64,000 nucleotides of DNA from Apostichopus japonicus (lineage: Eukaryota; Echinodermata; Holothuroidea; Aspidochirotida; Stichopodidae), in NCBI RefSeq assembly GCF_037975245.1, contig NC_092571.1, positions 26,052,564 to 26,116,563 of the forward strand, in the 5' to 3' direction. The position numbers and the translations under genes were made by a program. A model generated the notes under the pieces. It saw only the letters and a program-made list of their open reading frames with translations. It searched no databases and was not told the DNA's origin. Shown piece by piece: positions 46,301 to 60,700 of this stretch (the first letter of the stretch is position 1; each line of letters begins with the position of its first letter).

Positions 46301-47527
46301 AAGAATGATTTGTGTACATTGTAATAAATGTCGTGCTTGTGAGAATAATCATAAATATAACATTTGTAATTAGCCTCATAACTCAGCGTACTTTTCCTGT
46401 TTGTTTTCGTGTTAGTTAAGTAGCAGAAAAACAGATGGCTTTTAAAAGGTTCATGATAATATACTGGACCCATGTGTGGCCTGTTGCAGAAGGAAAGATT
46501 CCTGTTTACATCAGCATTTATAGCTGAACCCCCTTTCCCCTTTGCTATGCACTTGAAAAATCAGGCATGATCAGAATAAATTTCTTAGAGATGCCAAGCA
46601 GGCAAGGGATATTCATCACCAATAACTCAGTGGTAAGATGTCGCAATACGTGCAGTTGACTCCCCATCTCCACCCCCACCCCTCCCGCCCTTCCCACCTG
46701 GCCATTACCTTTATTCCCTTCCCCATTTGACATCCTTAGCCACCTCACTTTTTAACAGCTTTCCCTGCATGGGCGGCATCTGCTGTTGGTTGTATAGCTA
46801 GCATAAATCTGTATATGCATTATGGTAACGTATGTAAGATGAAAAATCGATTTCCGTCTGGCGGACTATTCAAACAAAGTCCTATAATTTCGTCTATTTC
46901 AAGATAAACAAGGAATCGCACCAAGATGTTGGGACTGTAGCTACATAATTGTAAAGTGGTAAGCATTGTAAAAGAAAACGATGCTGTAAAAAAAAGGCAC
47001 TGGATTGCAAAAACACATAGCAATTCCTACGTAGGGCCTACATATCCCCCACTAGGCTTTCTATACTTACAGTAGCCAGTCCTACGTAAGTTAGCGGCTC
47101 TAGTATTGCTAACTTACTGTACACTACTCCAGGCCTAGCCCCAGTTTAGGCCTAATGTAGCATTATGATTCTACACTTCAGTCGTAAAGACAAGGAAATG
47201 TCTACAATTATTTCGTGCTACTAAGAACAGCAATATACTTTCAAATCGATCAGGGCCAAGACTAAATCAATAATTTCCCCGTTTGGAGTGTTCTACTTCT
47301 ATTTAGGGAAAAGGGTTATCTTACAGCTGCAAAGTTGTGTATGGTTCTCAAAGTCAAATTATTTGACAACAACACTGCATATCTTTCATTCTCATACTTA
47401 TAATTAATTTAAGTTAATGTGACAAGGAGATAATTACAGAAGTCAGTTGTTTTGTCAAAGGTCTATACATTTGTTGATGTGAAATACCCTAATAAATATA
47501 TGGAACAATCCACCAGGAAAATAAGAG
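40309..47527. other. No gene recognised; VAMP 3' UTR at the left edge
   Basis: The first part is presumably VAMP 3' UTR of unknown length. Beyond it I find only AT-rich sequence with short open frames. It includes a scatter of TAGCTATGTCAGA-like words (41658-42185), a G run at about 45740-45750 and TAGGCCTA words near 47030-47160. Confidence 0.5.
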
Positions 47528-47533
47528 AATTTA

Positions 47534-48145
47534 CAGAGATGCCAAGGTCAGATGTTTTTTAGGCGGGTGAAAATTGTCTGGTGCTGTTGGTTATGTACAC
47601 CATCTAAGCGGAGCGCCACCATGGGTTGGCACGAAGTGTACAAGAAAATTTTGGGATCTTACGGCCCCTCAGATGGCCGGAAACATCACTTCCCGGGTCA
47701 TCTAAGCTGAATCTATACTGTCTCCATATTTGTATTGTGTCTATTTTTTTTTCATTCCAGAGGAAAAAATATCTTGAAATAAAAAAAAATCTCTGAAATT
47801 TTGCGGACGCTGTAGCGTTCACGTGTGTCGTAACGGTATTATTTTTGACGAATTGTATAGGTAACGTTGCTTTCAGCCGGGCATATTTAGCACGATCGGC
47901 TTTGAGTAATTTCCGATCCTGGCGGTTCTGAGATTATTCGCATTTTGGTGTGATGAAATGAATTTCACGCTAGCAATGATACACTTTCACAGGAAAAACT
48001 CGGTGGGCCTACAATGCGGGAGATTCTTCAAAAATGCGGGAGTTTTTTGGAAAATGCGGGAGATTCGGACAGGTGGGCGGGTGAGCGGGAGACGACCCGA
48101 AAATGCGGGTGACACCCGCCCAAAGCGGGTGACTTGGCAGCACTG
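47534..48145. mobile_element. Probable DNA transposon relic with TSD AATTTA
   Basis: The left end CAGAGATGCCAAGGTCA and right end GTGACTTGGCAGCACTG are imperfect inverted repeats (the right end reads CAGTGCTGCCAAGTCAC on the minus strand). Both are flanked by AATTTA (47528-47533 and 48146-48151). The shared module lies inside in reverse orientation (about 47588-47700). The right side is a tandem of GCGGGAG and GCGGGTGAC words (about 48015-48135). There is no transposase. A 6-bp duplication is unusual, so the superfamily is uncertain. Confidence 0.6.
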
Positions 48146-48524
48146 AATTTATTGTGCTCAGTGATTTACAATACCTTCAATCTATGTACAAGATTTCATC
48201 ATACATTTATTTTATGTTTCACAGTAGGAATTTTAAACATTTTGTTTAGACTTCTCGGTCTTTGGCTGAGTTTATGTGTACCATTATGTTCTTCTTCTCG
48301 GGGTATCGTGATACACACCTGACTATGATTGATCACACAGTCAGTCACGATGGTTTTTAATGCCTAGGTTCTTTCGTGGCTGACTTTTCTTAGTTCAATT
48401 AAAATGTTCATAACATTATAAGTACATCATTTTACATAATTTTTTTTTTCTTGATTAATGAATTATTTGTAATTCAGCAATGCTGTATCAAAATGACTTT
48501 CAATGTGTATTATTATCACTACAG

Positions 48525-48703
48525 GGATGGAAAAGTATCAAGTCGGCTGAAAGATGATGTGTGATGATGACAATGATGAATAAACATGTCGCTACGTGGG
48601 AAGCAAAGAAATGCTCCTAGTTTCCATGACCCTTTATCCTCCTCAATATCTCACAAGAAACAAAACAATGTTAGAAATAGAAAACGTTTGGGAGACAGCA
48701 AAG
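48525..48703 (+). CDS. Sfi1-like gene exon 1 of CDS, with two uORFs
   Basis: The acceptor-like TATCACTACAG at 48514-48524 suggests an upstream non-coding exon. The ATG at 48586 opens MSLRGKQRNAPSFHDP. Two short upstream ORFs precede it: 48527-48550 (7 codons plus stop) and 48554-48583 (9 codons plus stop). The second stop is 2 nt before the main ATG. The donor is AAAG|GTAAGC. These uORFs could lower translation or favour reinitiation. Confidence 0.75.
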
Positions 48704-51700
48704 GTAAGCTTGTGAAGAAATAAATCTCTATTGCAATAATATTAAAGTCGTTCCTGTTGTTGGTGGCTGGTTTTCAAATGTATACCTTAGACCCAGGTTA
48801 CTCAGCCCGGGGTCCGCGGACCCCTAGGGGGTCCGTGAAATTTATTTGGGGGTCCGTGAGGGCAAAGGGGTCCGCAGGGGGTCCGTGAAAAAATAAGGGT
48901 CCGTGAAAAAAATAAGGGTCCGCGAAAGCCGAAGAGGTTCGTGAAAAATGGAATGAGAGATATAGTCGAAGGAAGAAGTATGTATGCCTCTAGAAATCTA
49001 GGCTAGGCTAGCCGTCAATACGTCGGACCCTGATGATCAGACCGTATCGTCAGTAGTCGATAAATGTTGAATCGTGCATTCCCCGATGAAAACAAGTAAT
49101 ATAGTTTCTCATTGGTATACATTCGGTGAGGTATGGATAACATGCCACTCAAGTGTTGTGTACAACTTAACTGCACACTATACATCCTAATATGCAGAGC
49201 AATAACTATGATGCGTTGCTCACTGTTGACACAGCGAAGCGCGGTAGTTATAAGGCTTTGGTGGAGGAAAAGTTATAACTAACTTGGATTTGACACAAAA
49301 AAACGGTGCCATTTGCAGCTATCTCTGACAAAGAAAACCCATAATTCTCCTGACCTCATGCAGAATCAACCAGTTTGTATCTGACAACTCATCGCTTCCA
49401 AATTAAAATTTAATTGGGAAATATATAATTTAAAAGAAAGAATTTCCAAGTAGGCCTATGCCTAGCAATATTTGCAGGTCTAGAAAAACTGCATTCCAGG
49501 CCCAGAAAAATGCACTTCTAAACATTAATTCTTGAACATAAATTTACTTCAAAAGTCACAAAATAATGCACCATTTCGCATAGATCTAACCCTCAAACAT
49601 TGAAAAAAAAAATCAAAAGGGGAGGGGGTGTCCCCCTCCCCCAGGCCGGCGGTCACTGTCCGGGGGTCCTCCAAACATTTCACTTTATCTCAAGGGGTCC
49701 CTGGATAGAAAAAGGTTGAGAACCTAGGCCTTAGACAATAGAAGATCAATTGGGTATGATTATCTTACAACACTCTTGGAAACTGGATTCAAGCAAACAA
49801 GACTTTAAATTTGATTCTAGGAAGCAGAAATTATCTTGAGGGAAAGATTCTGAATTTGATTCAGTTTCACCAGTGATGTAGTCTATAGAGGCATACACAT
49901 ATCATCAATTACAGCATCAAGCAAGAACATGCTGTACATGAAAATGATATGTACAGGTTTAAACTAAATTTTTCTTCCTGGCAAAGCTGCCAAAATGTTA
50001 AATACAGTACAACATGGGTTTACCTTATTTCCTGGTGTTTACTCTTCAAAAGTTATACATGGGATTAAATTTATCCTCATATTTACTCTTCAATAGTTAT
50101 ACATGGGATTAAATTTTTGCTCATATTTACTCTTCAAAAGTGATATATACATAGGTTTAAATTTATCTTCTTATTTACTCTTCAATAGTTATACATGGGA
50201 TTAAATTTATCCTCATATTTACTCTTCAAAAGTTATCTATGCGTTTAAATTAATCCTCATATTTACTCTTCAAAATTTATACATGGGATTAAATTTATCC
50301 TCATATAGATTCAATATACATGGGTTTACTTAATATTTCCTAATCTTTACTTTTCCAAAGTTATACAAGGGGTTACTTTATTCCCTCATAAAAAATTACT
50401 CTTCACAAGAGCTCTCTAGAAAGCAACAGCATTGTTTTACATTTTTGGATCTTGTAAATAGTAGAAGAAACCACAGCAATAAAGATCTCTGCTGTCCATC
50501 CATGTACCTTGCTTTGAATACCTAAGAACTGTTTTAGAGTGCAAGTCTTTTTTCTGTTGTTTACATTGATCACTGTATATCCACACTTTGTACCTTGTAT
50601 TAAAACTTCTGAGAACTGTAGAGCTTGTCCACTTCTGGGAAATATTGATCTTGGAATTTGAAAGTATTACTTATCATGGAGCATGCAAAATCTGTTGAAT
50701 ACTCCGACTCATAGTTTAAATTTGAGTGGAAATCAAGTTTGTGTAGTTCTCTAATTGCAGATGATGGTGCTAAGCTTTTGTTTTAACATCAAATTTTTAT
50801 CCATCTTTTGATTGTTTTTTTTAGGATTTTTGTCTACTAGATCATCAAAAAACAGAAGCAATGCCTCTCAAAATGATGACACTTTACAGGTTTGTTGATG
50901 AATAATGGGTACCATTTTGATATTAATTTGTTTGTATATTTTATGACTTTGTTCTGATTGCATAAATCTGTCGTAAAGTTGCAATATGTTGACTGATTAT
51001 GTTGACTTGTAAATGAATTCACGTGGTTGTCTTGGAGGATTAAAAACGCTGAAAGCTGATCAGCCTTCATTTTTTTGTTAACTGTCTCTTCCATGCATAC
51101 ATGGAACTGAAATATGAAGCTTGAAAGATGCTGAGTAATCAAGGATTGTTTGTACTGAATACTGGAAACTGTGAAAACATTGACACGCTGGTTTTGTTTG
51201 AAAGTGCAATACCAATGAGTGGCTTCAAATACTGTAGAGTGTGAAACGGCAGAAAAGGAGACCAGTCAGTGATACTGTACCAGTCTTTTTAAGGATATCA
51301 TATTGTAGGCTAGGGACGAAAGGATTAATAGCAACTCTTCCTTGTCATTGTGGATCACAGGGGATAGAGAGGTGGGGCTTAGACAGTACTGCTTGTTCCT
51401 CATGGTTCTTTATTGTCCTGTTACCTGCTGTGCATGCAATCTGTTTCGAGGTTGGAGAGGAGTAGGAGGAGTTAGGCAGCAAACTTTAGTTTTATGGCTG
51501 TTTTGGTTATTCAAAGTCTCAGTTTGACACAGTATGTACAGTTTGTGCTGTAAGTAACATATACAACAATGAAGAGAACTAGTCAAACTGTCCTCACTTC
51601 ATAACAAACTTTCAAGGCTGTAAATTCTATAAACCATTGAGTATTATCATGAGCATGTACAGAAATTATTGAAAAAAATAGTAGAAACTGTAGTCAGCTA

Positions 51701-54700
51701 GATGAAATGTTATACTGTGAAGAGTGACATTTCTATGTAATTTATTTTTAAGTAAGTAAGGTCTGTCTGTGTTCCACAAAAAGTATAAAATAAGAAAATC
51801 TTTAAAACATGAAAGGTTCGATTACATGCAGTAACAGAAAACTTTCGTCTTGCTGCAAAACTATGGTCACACTCAATGAATTACACCACTTCCCCAAGTA
51901 CACTGTACGGCCAAAAAGATATGATATTGGCTGGGAAAGAATTGAGTGTCTCAATCATTGATTTCATGAAAACAGTTCTGTTGAGAAACCTGTTCAAGGG
52001 ATAATTGCTGCTTTGTTTTGACAAATAATAAAATGCCAAAGTTTACCAGGCCTGTGACATATTAAACAGTTTGTATTCTTGTAATGAAGTGAAAGCACAC
52101 ATAAGTGTTATGAAGTCATCTTTAGTTGTTAACCTATTCCTTGTTGAAACTATACAGGGTAACTTAAGGACATGCTGAATCTATCCACTTTAACCATGTC
52201 ATGGAGAGCAATTTACAGTACTACACAATCAGGCTACTGTTCACACATGAAAGCACTTATACAGATGTTTGGTGAAGTAGAGGCTGTATAAAGACAAATT
52301 GAACAACTTTATCTACATAGAGATAAAAAACAGAACACTTAACAGTTCAATGGAAGTCAACATAGTTAATACACTACACTACCCATGATCTTCTCATCTG
52401 TGACTGTGCCTTATCTGTGATCTTCTCATATGTGACTGTGCCTTATCTGTATGTCTTATTGCCAGACCAATGCAGTGAGCAGACCAAAAATACAACAAGA
52501 AATTTGATCCCATGATTCAGACAATCAAGCTATTCTCTCACACTGTTCTCTAATCCACACCTTCCCCCTCCCCTTCCCTCAATACCTCTTATATTGGTAA
52601 TTTGGTGGTGTGGTGGAAGAGGTGCCACAGGCATTTCTCCATTGATCCAATGTAGAAATATTATTGAAAATGTAGGAAATGTACAGGATGGGTCTACATT
52701 TACTATATGTTCATAATGCCATTTAATGATACATGGTAGAACATATGTATGGCAAGTTCAGATTACTAAAATGTCTTTTGAGACCAGATGAATGCAACAG
52801 CAGAAGGGCTCCCTGATATGTGTGCAGTGTATGAACAGTACACACATGTACAGGTATAGTTTAGGGGGTCTGACTGCATGTCTGTCCAGGGGGTCTCACT
52901 GCATGTGTCACTTTGCACAAATATATCTTAAGTGCCTCAGCAATGACATTGTAGACTTGTTCATGCTGAGTCAAAGGTTGCCTAGCAACCACTCCTTGCA
53001 CTTTGATGAAACTTTGCCAACTCAGAGAATAGGTGTTTATCTCAATTACCCTCATAGCAGGAGAAATACACAACGCTACTCACCGGTGACTAGATGTAAG
53101 CTTAGCCTTTGAATGGGGGTCATAGTATGTATGCGCTGGTGACAGGAATACAATCATAATAGATAATCCTATAACACCTACTGTTCTCCAGTTTGCCTAG
53201 ATCCAATGGGCTACTACTACAGGTTTCATCATTCACATACAATTGGTTGTACTGGTATTTTGTGGAATGTTTTCATAATGGATCACAGGTGTTAAACATT
53301 GTATTGTACCCTGGTAAGTGTGATATGAATCAGGGAATCATTTAGTACTGACTAGCAGTAATTGTTAGCAATTTTAAAGGCTGTGAATGATTCTCATGTG
53401 AACATAAAATAGTTGTGTTTTCTGTTTCCAAAAACTATATTTTCACTCATATATCATTTTGCTTAAACATATACTGGATAAATTCAGTGTGATTTATCTT
53501 CTTTGTAATCATACAGTAGTACCTAAGAGAATTGTAATTCATGTTATTCATGTATGACTATTCATGTATGTTTATTCATGAAGTAAATCTATCCAGTTAT
53601 TCTACACTGCTTCTTATATCTTATTAGCATACTTAATAGTGTTCTATCTGTGTGTTTATTTTCCATTAACAGATTTTGATTGTCTGGCTATGGATTAACT
53701 ATTCCAATTTGGTTTGCAGCAATTTATGTATCATTGATGATAATAAATATTCATAATACTGATACAATTAATTTTCTTTTTCATGAGTCGCTTCAGACAT
53801 TTGATAGTCCAAAACAAACCAACTTGTTCTTCAGTTGTTATCAAGAAAAAACACTGCTCACTTCCTCAGTCCAAGAAAATTCCTTGGATTTCATAGAAGA
53901 AGAAAGTAAACATGAAGGAGACCTTTCAAGAGGTCATGTAGGTGAGTAAATTTTTATTGTATTAAAACTACCATTAACTCTGATCTGCCAACATGCATGA
54001 GAAAAGTGTCTTACAATCAGTTTAAGATGAACATTGTACCAATTTTCTCTGTTGGAATTCAATCTTAATGTCTTGATTTCAGGGTACATTTAACCTTATA
54101 AATACTATACACTGTCTGTTTCTATACAATGTAGATCAAGTGGAAAAAGGTTTTTTTCTGATGCGGAGCTTTTTGACAGCTCTGTAGCACACCCGACAGC
54201 CACTCCACCCCATGTTAGTTGGCAAAAAAATTAGAAAAATCTTGAACATAAAATGCTTCAAAACTTTCAAAATTAAACATGTTGCAACTTAGAACCCTTT
54301 CTCCAAGACGAGGAAGATTCCTCTGCCACTGGAAGGTGATGAAGATGACAATGGTGAAAATTGGAGTCACCGAGCCAACAGGTTTGAATACCAGGCTTTC
54401 ATACTCTACATATATCTTTGTTTCTTTGCAATGTAGATCAAGTGGAAAAAGTCTCTTCTGATGTAGAGCATCTAAGTGAGAGATCATTTGACAGCTATGT
54501 AGCACACCCAAGAGCAACCTCCACCATGATCCATGAATGGACAGGGAACAAACCACAGAAAAAACACAGAATTCAGGGAAGCAATAGTCATTCCAATAGG
54601 ACAAGAAGGGAGAGCAAATCCAGTAGAAAGTACAGAAGAAAGGAAGAAAATGAATTTCAAATCAAATATGGACTTGGGCATGCAGACAGAGAAGATGTAC

Positions 54701-57700
54701 AGTTTCAAACGGAGGGATTATGGGAGAGATCGACAGAGGCAGAGTCATCTCGTAATCTCTCAGGTTTGGATTCTTATCATCATCTGAAAATAAGAGGCAG
54801 CATGGAAGCCCTCCAGCCTTGTCACTCTCAATCAGAGATGATTGATGATTATCATCATATCTCTAATCCTAGGGATAGATTGTCACCCCAAACAACTCCC
54901 AAGTTATCCACGAATTCTCGCCAGAACGGAAGAAAATTCACATCTCGGACTCCAGACCGAGAAGGGGTTTACGGTAGAGTGCCGTCCAATAAACAAGATG
55001 AAACTCTGGAGAAGTTGAACGGTTTTGATATTTATCAAGAACCCACCAGTAGCAATGTTCATAGACACAAAGGCGATGTGGAATCCAAACGATTTTTACA
55101 TCACAATTTCCCGCACAAATTTCATGCCGAAAGGTATCCAACTTTTAATCCAGATTCTATGGAACTAGAAATCGAGGCTACAACAGCCAAACGTACAAAT
55201 AACTTTGACCTTGAAGAATTTTATAACCCTTATGGTAGTAGTGTACTTGAAAATAACTTTTATACTGGCAAAGGAATTTTGGGACAAGGTCCTGATACAC
55301 CTACTCAGCTGTTAGAGACAGACTTGCCACCTACCGACACTACTACAGAGTTACTTGACCGGTTTGGTGTCGTCACAGGTGAGAAATATTTGCAGCCATC
55401 ATTTTCATCAGATCTCTCTTTCTCTGATGATTTCATGAGCAATAGCCTTAGAGAGATTTTATATTCAAAGGATAATTTGATGAGCACTTTTGACACAGAA
55501 GCTTTATCTTCAATTCCAGAAGAAACTGAAAGCTTTTCTGAAACAAATCCAGCCTCTTCAAACCTACCACAGAATAGGATTAATTCTGATGGACCATCAA
55601 TAATAAATCTTTGTTTTAGTTCAGTTGATGAACATGGGAGAGAGGTAGAGCAACATAATAACAGACATAGTGGGAAGAAAGTCAGTAGAATGGCTGTAGA
55701 AGGTGAGTCGGATAATAAGATTAAAATACGAAATGATGAGGACGATGTGACAGAAATACTCTGTGATGATACATTGGCCATGCTTGATCAAGTATCACAG
55801 GATGATTTTACCTCGGAAGAACTTAGAAAGGTCTTGAAGAAGAGGTATAAACCAACCGATAAGCAATTTTTTCGCTCAACCGATGGATTTGATGAGGACG
55901 TGTCTCAAGAAGGAAGCCTCAGTGTTCAGAGCTTAGGAACAGATCAGAATGGAAAGTTTGAAATTGAATGTCCAGTTTCAGGACACTATGCTGATCTTGA
56001 TAATTATTTGGACACTGTCACATTGTCCCATTCTTCAAGGGAATGGGAGATGGTTGGAAGCCATCCTCCTGTGGATATGGAGAGGCAGGTCGAAGAACGG
56101 AGAACGGTATTAGGGACTTCTGTCAGATCAGATGAACTATCTGATCCAATCGATAGTATTCTGCTTAAAGAAAGATCATCTTTCATTGATCCTGCTCTAT
56201 TTAAGCCCAATTGTATCTTGTCAAATTCTGATGAAATCTATGATTTATTGAGGAATATTAGACCTGAAAATAAACAGTTAAATGAAGGTCTAGGGGACAA
56301 CCACTCACTTCCTTTTAGTGTTCCAAACTCTTCCACGGATCTAAGCAATATGGACAGTTTACAAAGTAAACCTATGCAAACTAGTTCAGTCTTCCATAAA
56401 GAACAGATAGCTACTAGCTCATATGCTCTGTCATCTCCTGAAAGTTCACATCTTTTAGAAAGTAACGCACAATATCTCACTCAGGGTACCAAGCTTGAAG
56501 AGGAAAAAGAAGTTAATACATCAAGAAGGATTAAAGAATCCTTTCCCCGGGATTCCAAATCAGTAGCAGCAGAGAGAGTGCCAAATGAAGGACAAATAAG
56601 TGACCAAATGTCCAAAAGTTTGGCAGCTTTTAAAGAATTGCCAACTTTTAATCAGAATTCTGTGGTTGCAGTTACAACTCAATGTAATGTCCGCCAGGCA
56701 CAGCTGAGACACTTTCAAGAAAGTGACCAGAATTCAGAGCCAATAGTTCCCAAACAACCAGAAAATACTATGCAATCGAGTAATAAAGTTGATGACATCT
56801 TGGTGAAACATTATTTTGATGCAACGGAAACAGTAACTAGCCAGACCTTGAGCAGTGCTAGAAGGAAGGATGCTAGGGATGCTTTTAATTTAGTAAGCAT
56901 GTTGGATGATGACTCCTTTAGGGACGATGGTAAGGGATACATTGAGGGCAACAGTCATCATGTAATAAACACATCCACACATTCCCTATTGAGTGGAACA
57001 GTGCAAGAAAGACACTTGTCAGATTTAGAAGAAGTTTCTTCCATCACAGGTGGTCATTCCCTTCATTTATCAGAACTGGAAGATTACAGTAAGAATATAG
57101 GGGTATCAGGACACAGCAGAGATGTGATACATTCGCCTGTAATTGGTAGGGGTGCTGGTGTTGACGAGGAGGGTAATTGTGTCGTTACGAGGAAGAAGCA
57201 AGACGTACCACATGGTAGATCTAAAGCCCTAGATGGTGATAGAAGTTTGCATATTGATGAGCTTGCTGTAAATTTTAATAGAGATGCATATTCATTGCCG
57301 TCGAAACAAATTACAAGGGATAGACACAGGCCTTATACAAATGGCATTGGAAGAGAAATGAACAGGCAATCTGAATCAGTGAACTTGAGATCTGAACAGA
57401 TGGATTTTGAGGGAAGACCAGAGATGAAGAAGATGTCATATTCTTTAACATTACCAAAGGTTCAAGCATCCCCAAAGCGAAGGTAATATCAATCTTTTAT
57501 TGATACATTTCAGATTTAATTTCATATCAATTCAAGTTTAGTGATGGTAATAACTTACGATCATCAGGATGACTATGGTTGGTCAATTCTCTACAAGCAG
57601 TCGTTAATTTCTCTTTCTGTGATTTGTTGAAATCTTTTGTAGGAGGGGACGATTAAAATTGTTTAGTTTTGCCTGAGTTAATTAAAAAAAAAAAAACCCT

Positions 57701-60700
57701 TTGAATGAGCTAGTAGCACTGCATGTAATAAAATAATAAAATAGTACTTATATAGCGCATTCATCAGCAACGCTGCTCGAAGTGCTTTACAGGAATTGAA
57801 ACAAATAATATACATGAAACAATTAAAGTACAGGAAACTTTCAAAAGCAAATATGTCCCAGCACATGCACTTGTGTGACTAATGTGCAAAATAATCTTTA
57901 GAAACTGTAACATGTAAATGAACATGTAGCAACATGTAGACTCCAGGAAGTTAACATTTTTCTTCTCATCAAAAAAAGGTTCAAGTCATTTGTAGTTATT
58001 AACCTCAACAGCTGATTAAAATGGCAATAACAAGTTTGACACCCATTCGGTATGTCAAGTAGATGAGGTGCAGTACATGAATCTGCCATAAGAGTGTGTA
58101 TTTGGTTCAGCATTAATGTTGATGTTTGTTTGAAGTGTCATTGGCTTTTTCAACAATTAACACATCTGTACTGATATTGAAAAAGCAACGGAATTCTGTT
58201 TCTGTTGCATCATACTGTATATTGTTCCCTGGTTTGGTACTAAACTTTAAAAAGCAATCATGAAACGAATGCACAAAGGATTGATTTTTAGAAGTTATGT
58301 GGTTTGTCCCCATCCCCCCCCACCCCAATATGAGACAATGACACATGTCCCATTGCCCCCTGAAGGTTTTGCTCCCCTCCCTGATTCAATCCTCTTCTAA
58401 AGCCTTTGCATAAATGCCAGCTTTGTCACAGTAGGTCAACAGATAAAGAAGCAAGAATCATCATCATTGTAAACACTGTGTATATCTCTCTTTATGCAGA
58501 TTAACTGTAAGTTGTCGGAAGAGGTTATGATTGGCCTAATATTAGCACTAAGCATGAATTGTAATTGATGTTGACATTGAATGTTTTTACTAGATTTGAT
58601 ATATTTTTGATATTTGTCTACTTAGGAGCTTTATGTTAGATAATGTACTGTATTACAGGTTCCCCTTTATTGTAATGTTGTAAAGTTTATCTCTCTCAAT
58701 TTTTTCGCTATGTTCTTCTGCTCAGCATCCTTCAAGACGTTTCCCTCTTATCAGGTGTCGGATGGACTGTTAGAGTGCGAAATGTACTTCGCCAAACTCC
58801 TAAGAAGAACCACTCTGATCTTGTGGCCAAGGTACTGTACAAAACAGAAAGTTCTCCTTTTGCTATTAACATTCAGCCCTTGATTTCCATATGAACGTTC
58901 TCATTTGTTGACTTGAAGGAGATGCTGGACAATCTGTACAGTTTGTTGAATGATGAAATATAAATAAGATTTTGAAAAAGCACAAAAGCATCATCAATTG
59001 AGAGTTTATAACATTTTAGCAAACTTTAACAGCTAAGCAAACATTCCAAATGTAACGGTTTCAAGGATAAATCAACAAGAAGAGTATAATAGTATTTAAG
59101 TAAAGCTTTGTCCATATGACATCACAGATCCCTCTACTTTGATCCAACTTCCTGAAGTAGTTGAAGGTTTAGCCAGTAAATTAAATGCATTTGTACACTG
59201 TTCAATGTGATTGCTCTGGAATATTTTAGGCTTGCCTTAACAAAACACCAAGTATCAACTTTAAGCAGTAAATAATTAACCTTTATAACAAATTAGAGAA
59301 GCAAAGAGCTGCAAATTTTACACGCAAGTTTAGCCAAAGTTAAATTTAAATTTGGAATGCCTATTCACATACACTGAAATGTCTTTCTGGGAATTTGTTT
59401 TCCAAGATGATGATGGTGATTTTATTACTGTCTCTATCCTTAATTTTTTTAAATCAATTCTGACTTCTATGTCCTTATATACTTATTTTAAACCCCAGGC
59501 ATACTGGATGAAAAGATGGCGGATAGGAACCAGAGTCCAGAAAATGATACGATTAGATGAGGAAAGTCAGATGCAAAGGTTCGTTGCATATTCATAGGAC
59601 ATGCAATGTTTTCTGATAATTAGTCGTAAACAACTTTGTTGTTAGTCTGTGTTGTTTTGCAAATTCAGAAATTTTAGCAATAATGGTATTTCTTAAAGTT
59701 GAAACAACTGGGAAAAAAATTCTAAAAGCTGACATTTGTAGTCTGAAATGTTAGACTTAGGTTATGAAGTCAGCATTGTGATAACCTTCTAAAAATACTT
59801 AATCTACAACCACTACCATAGTCTAACTGTTTATATGTTCACCCTATTTAGTTTGGTCTGTCAGCCTTATTTAATTTAATGGCATTTCTTGTGCTTAAAG
59901 GGTTCAGTACTGAATTTTGTTTTTGTGTTGACTCTAGGTAGTACTAGCACTAAAATAAAAACATTCATAGGTAGAACAGGAATGTTTCACATGTATGCAC
60001 CCTGCATATGATAATTATGTTTTGTGCACAGGACCTGTTTCCATGACAGGATATATTTACGTTATTTATTCAGACAAAAGCAGCTTCTTAGATATGATAT
60101 ATTCTAGTTCTCCAATTGAACTTTTTTGTTCATCTAACAGGATTAAATTGAAAGTTATTCATCTTATGTTGGCTCCCACATTTGACCAAAGAAGCCACAA
60201 ATATTCAAGCCTAAGTAGCAGGACTTTATAAACCTATCTGTATCTAGCTGTTCTCGGTTTGAAGAAACTATTTGTAGTACCTTTTGTTTGGGTCAGGATA
60301 GGCGAGAAGTTGGTTTTGTAGTTTCAGCAATTCTTATGTCTGCAGTCTAGGAATCTTGAATAATGCTCTGTTGATTTCTTTATCATGTGAACCTGTTGAG
60401 TACAGTGTGCTATCATCACAAGAGCAAGTATGATACATAGAGGTCTTTCCCCAATTATCTAAGGAAGAACTTGATCTGTTTCAGAAATAATGGCTCTTAG
60501 GGTCATATCAGGAGACTGATATGTTTTTTTTTTTTTTCGGTTTTCTTAACAGTGCAATATTATTCCATGACATTTCACTGCTTTATAAGTACCTGACAAC
60601 ATGGAGACAAATAACCAGAGAGAAATTACAGCAAGCCTCTGATTTGTACAGAAGGAATTTATTGACTCAGGGGATCAACGCAATGAAGAGAGCAGTGTCA

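Noticed and set aside
52861-53112. Open frames on both strands near 52.8-53.1 kb
   Set aside because: They lie in an intron of the Sfi1-like gene and overlap on opposite strands with no domain; treated as chance.
53680-53796. Hydrophobic N-terminal extension of the third Sfi1-like exon
   Set aside because: The frame is open upstream, but in-frame acceptors at 53787 and 53796 join it in phase to the previous exon, and the upstream part looks intronic.
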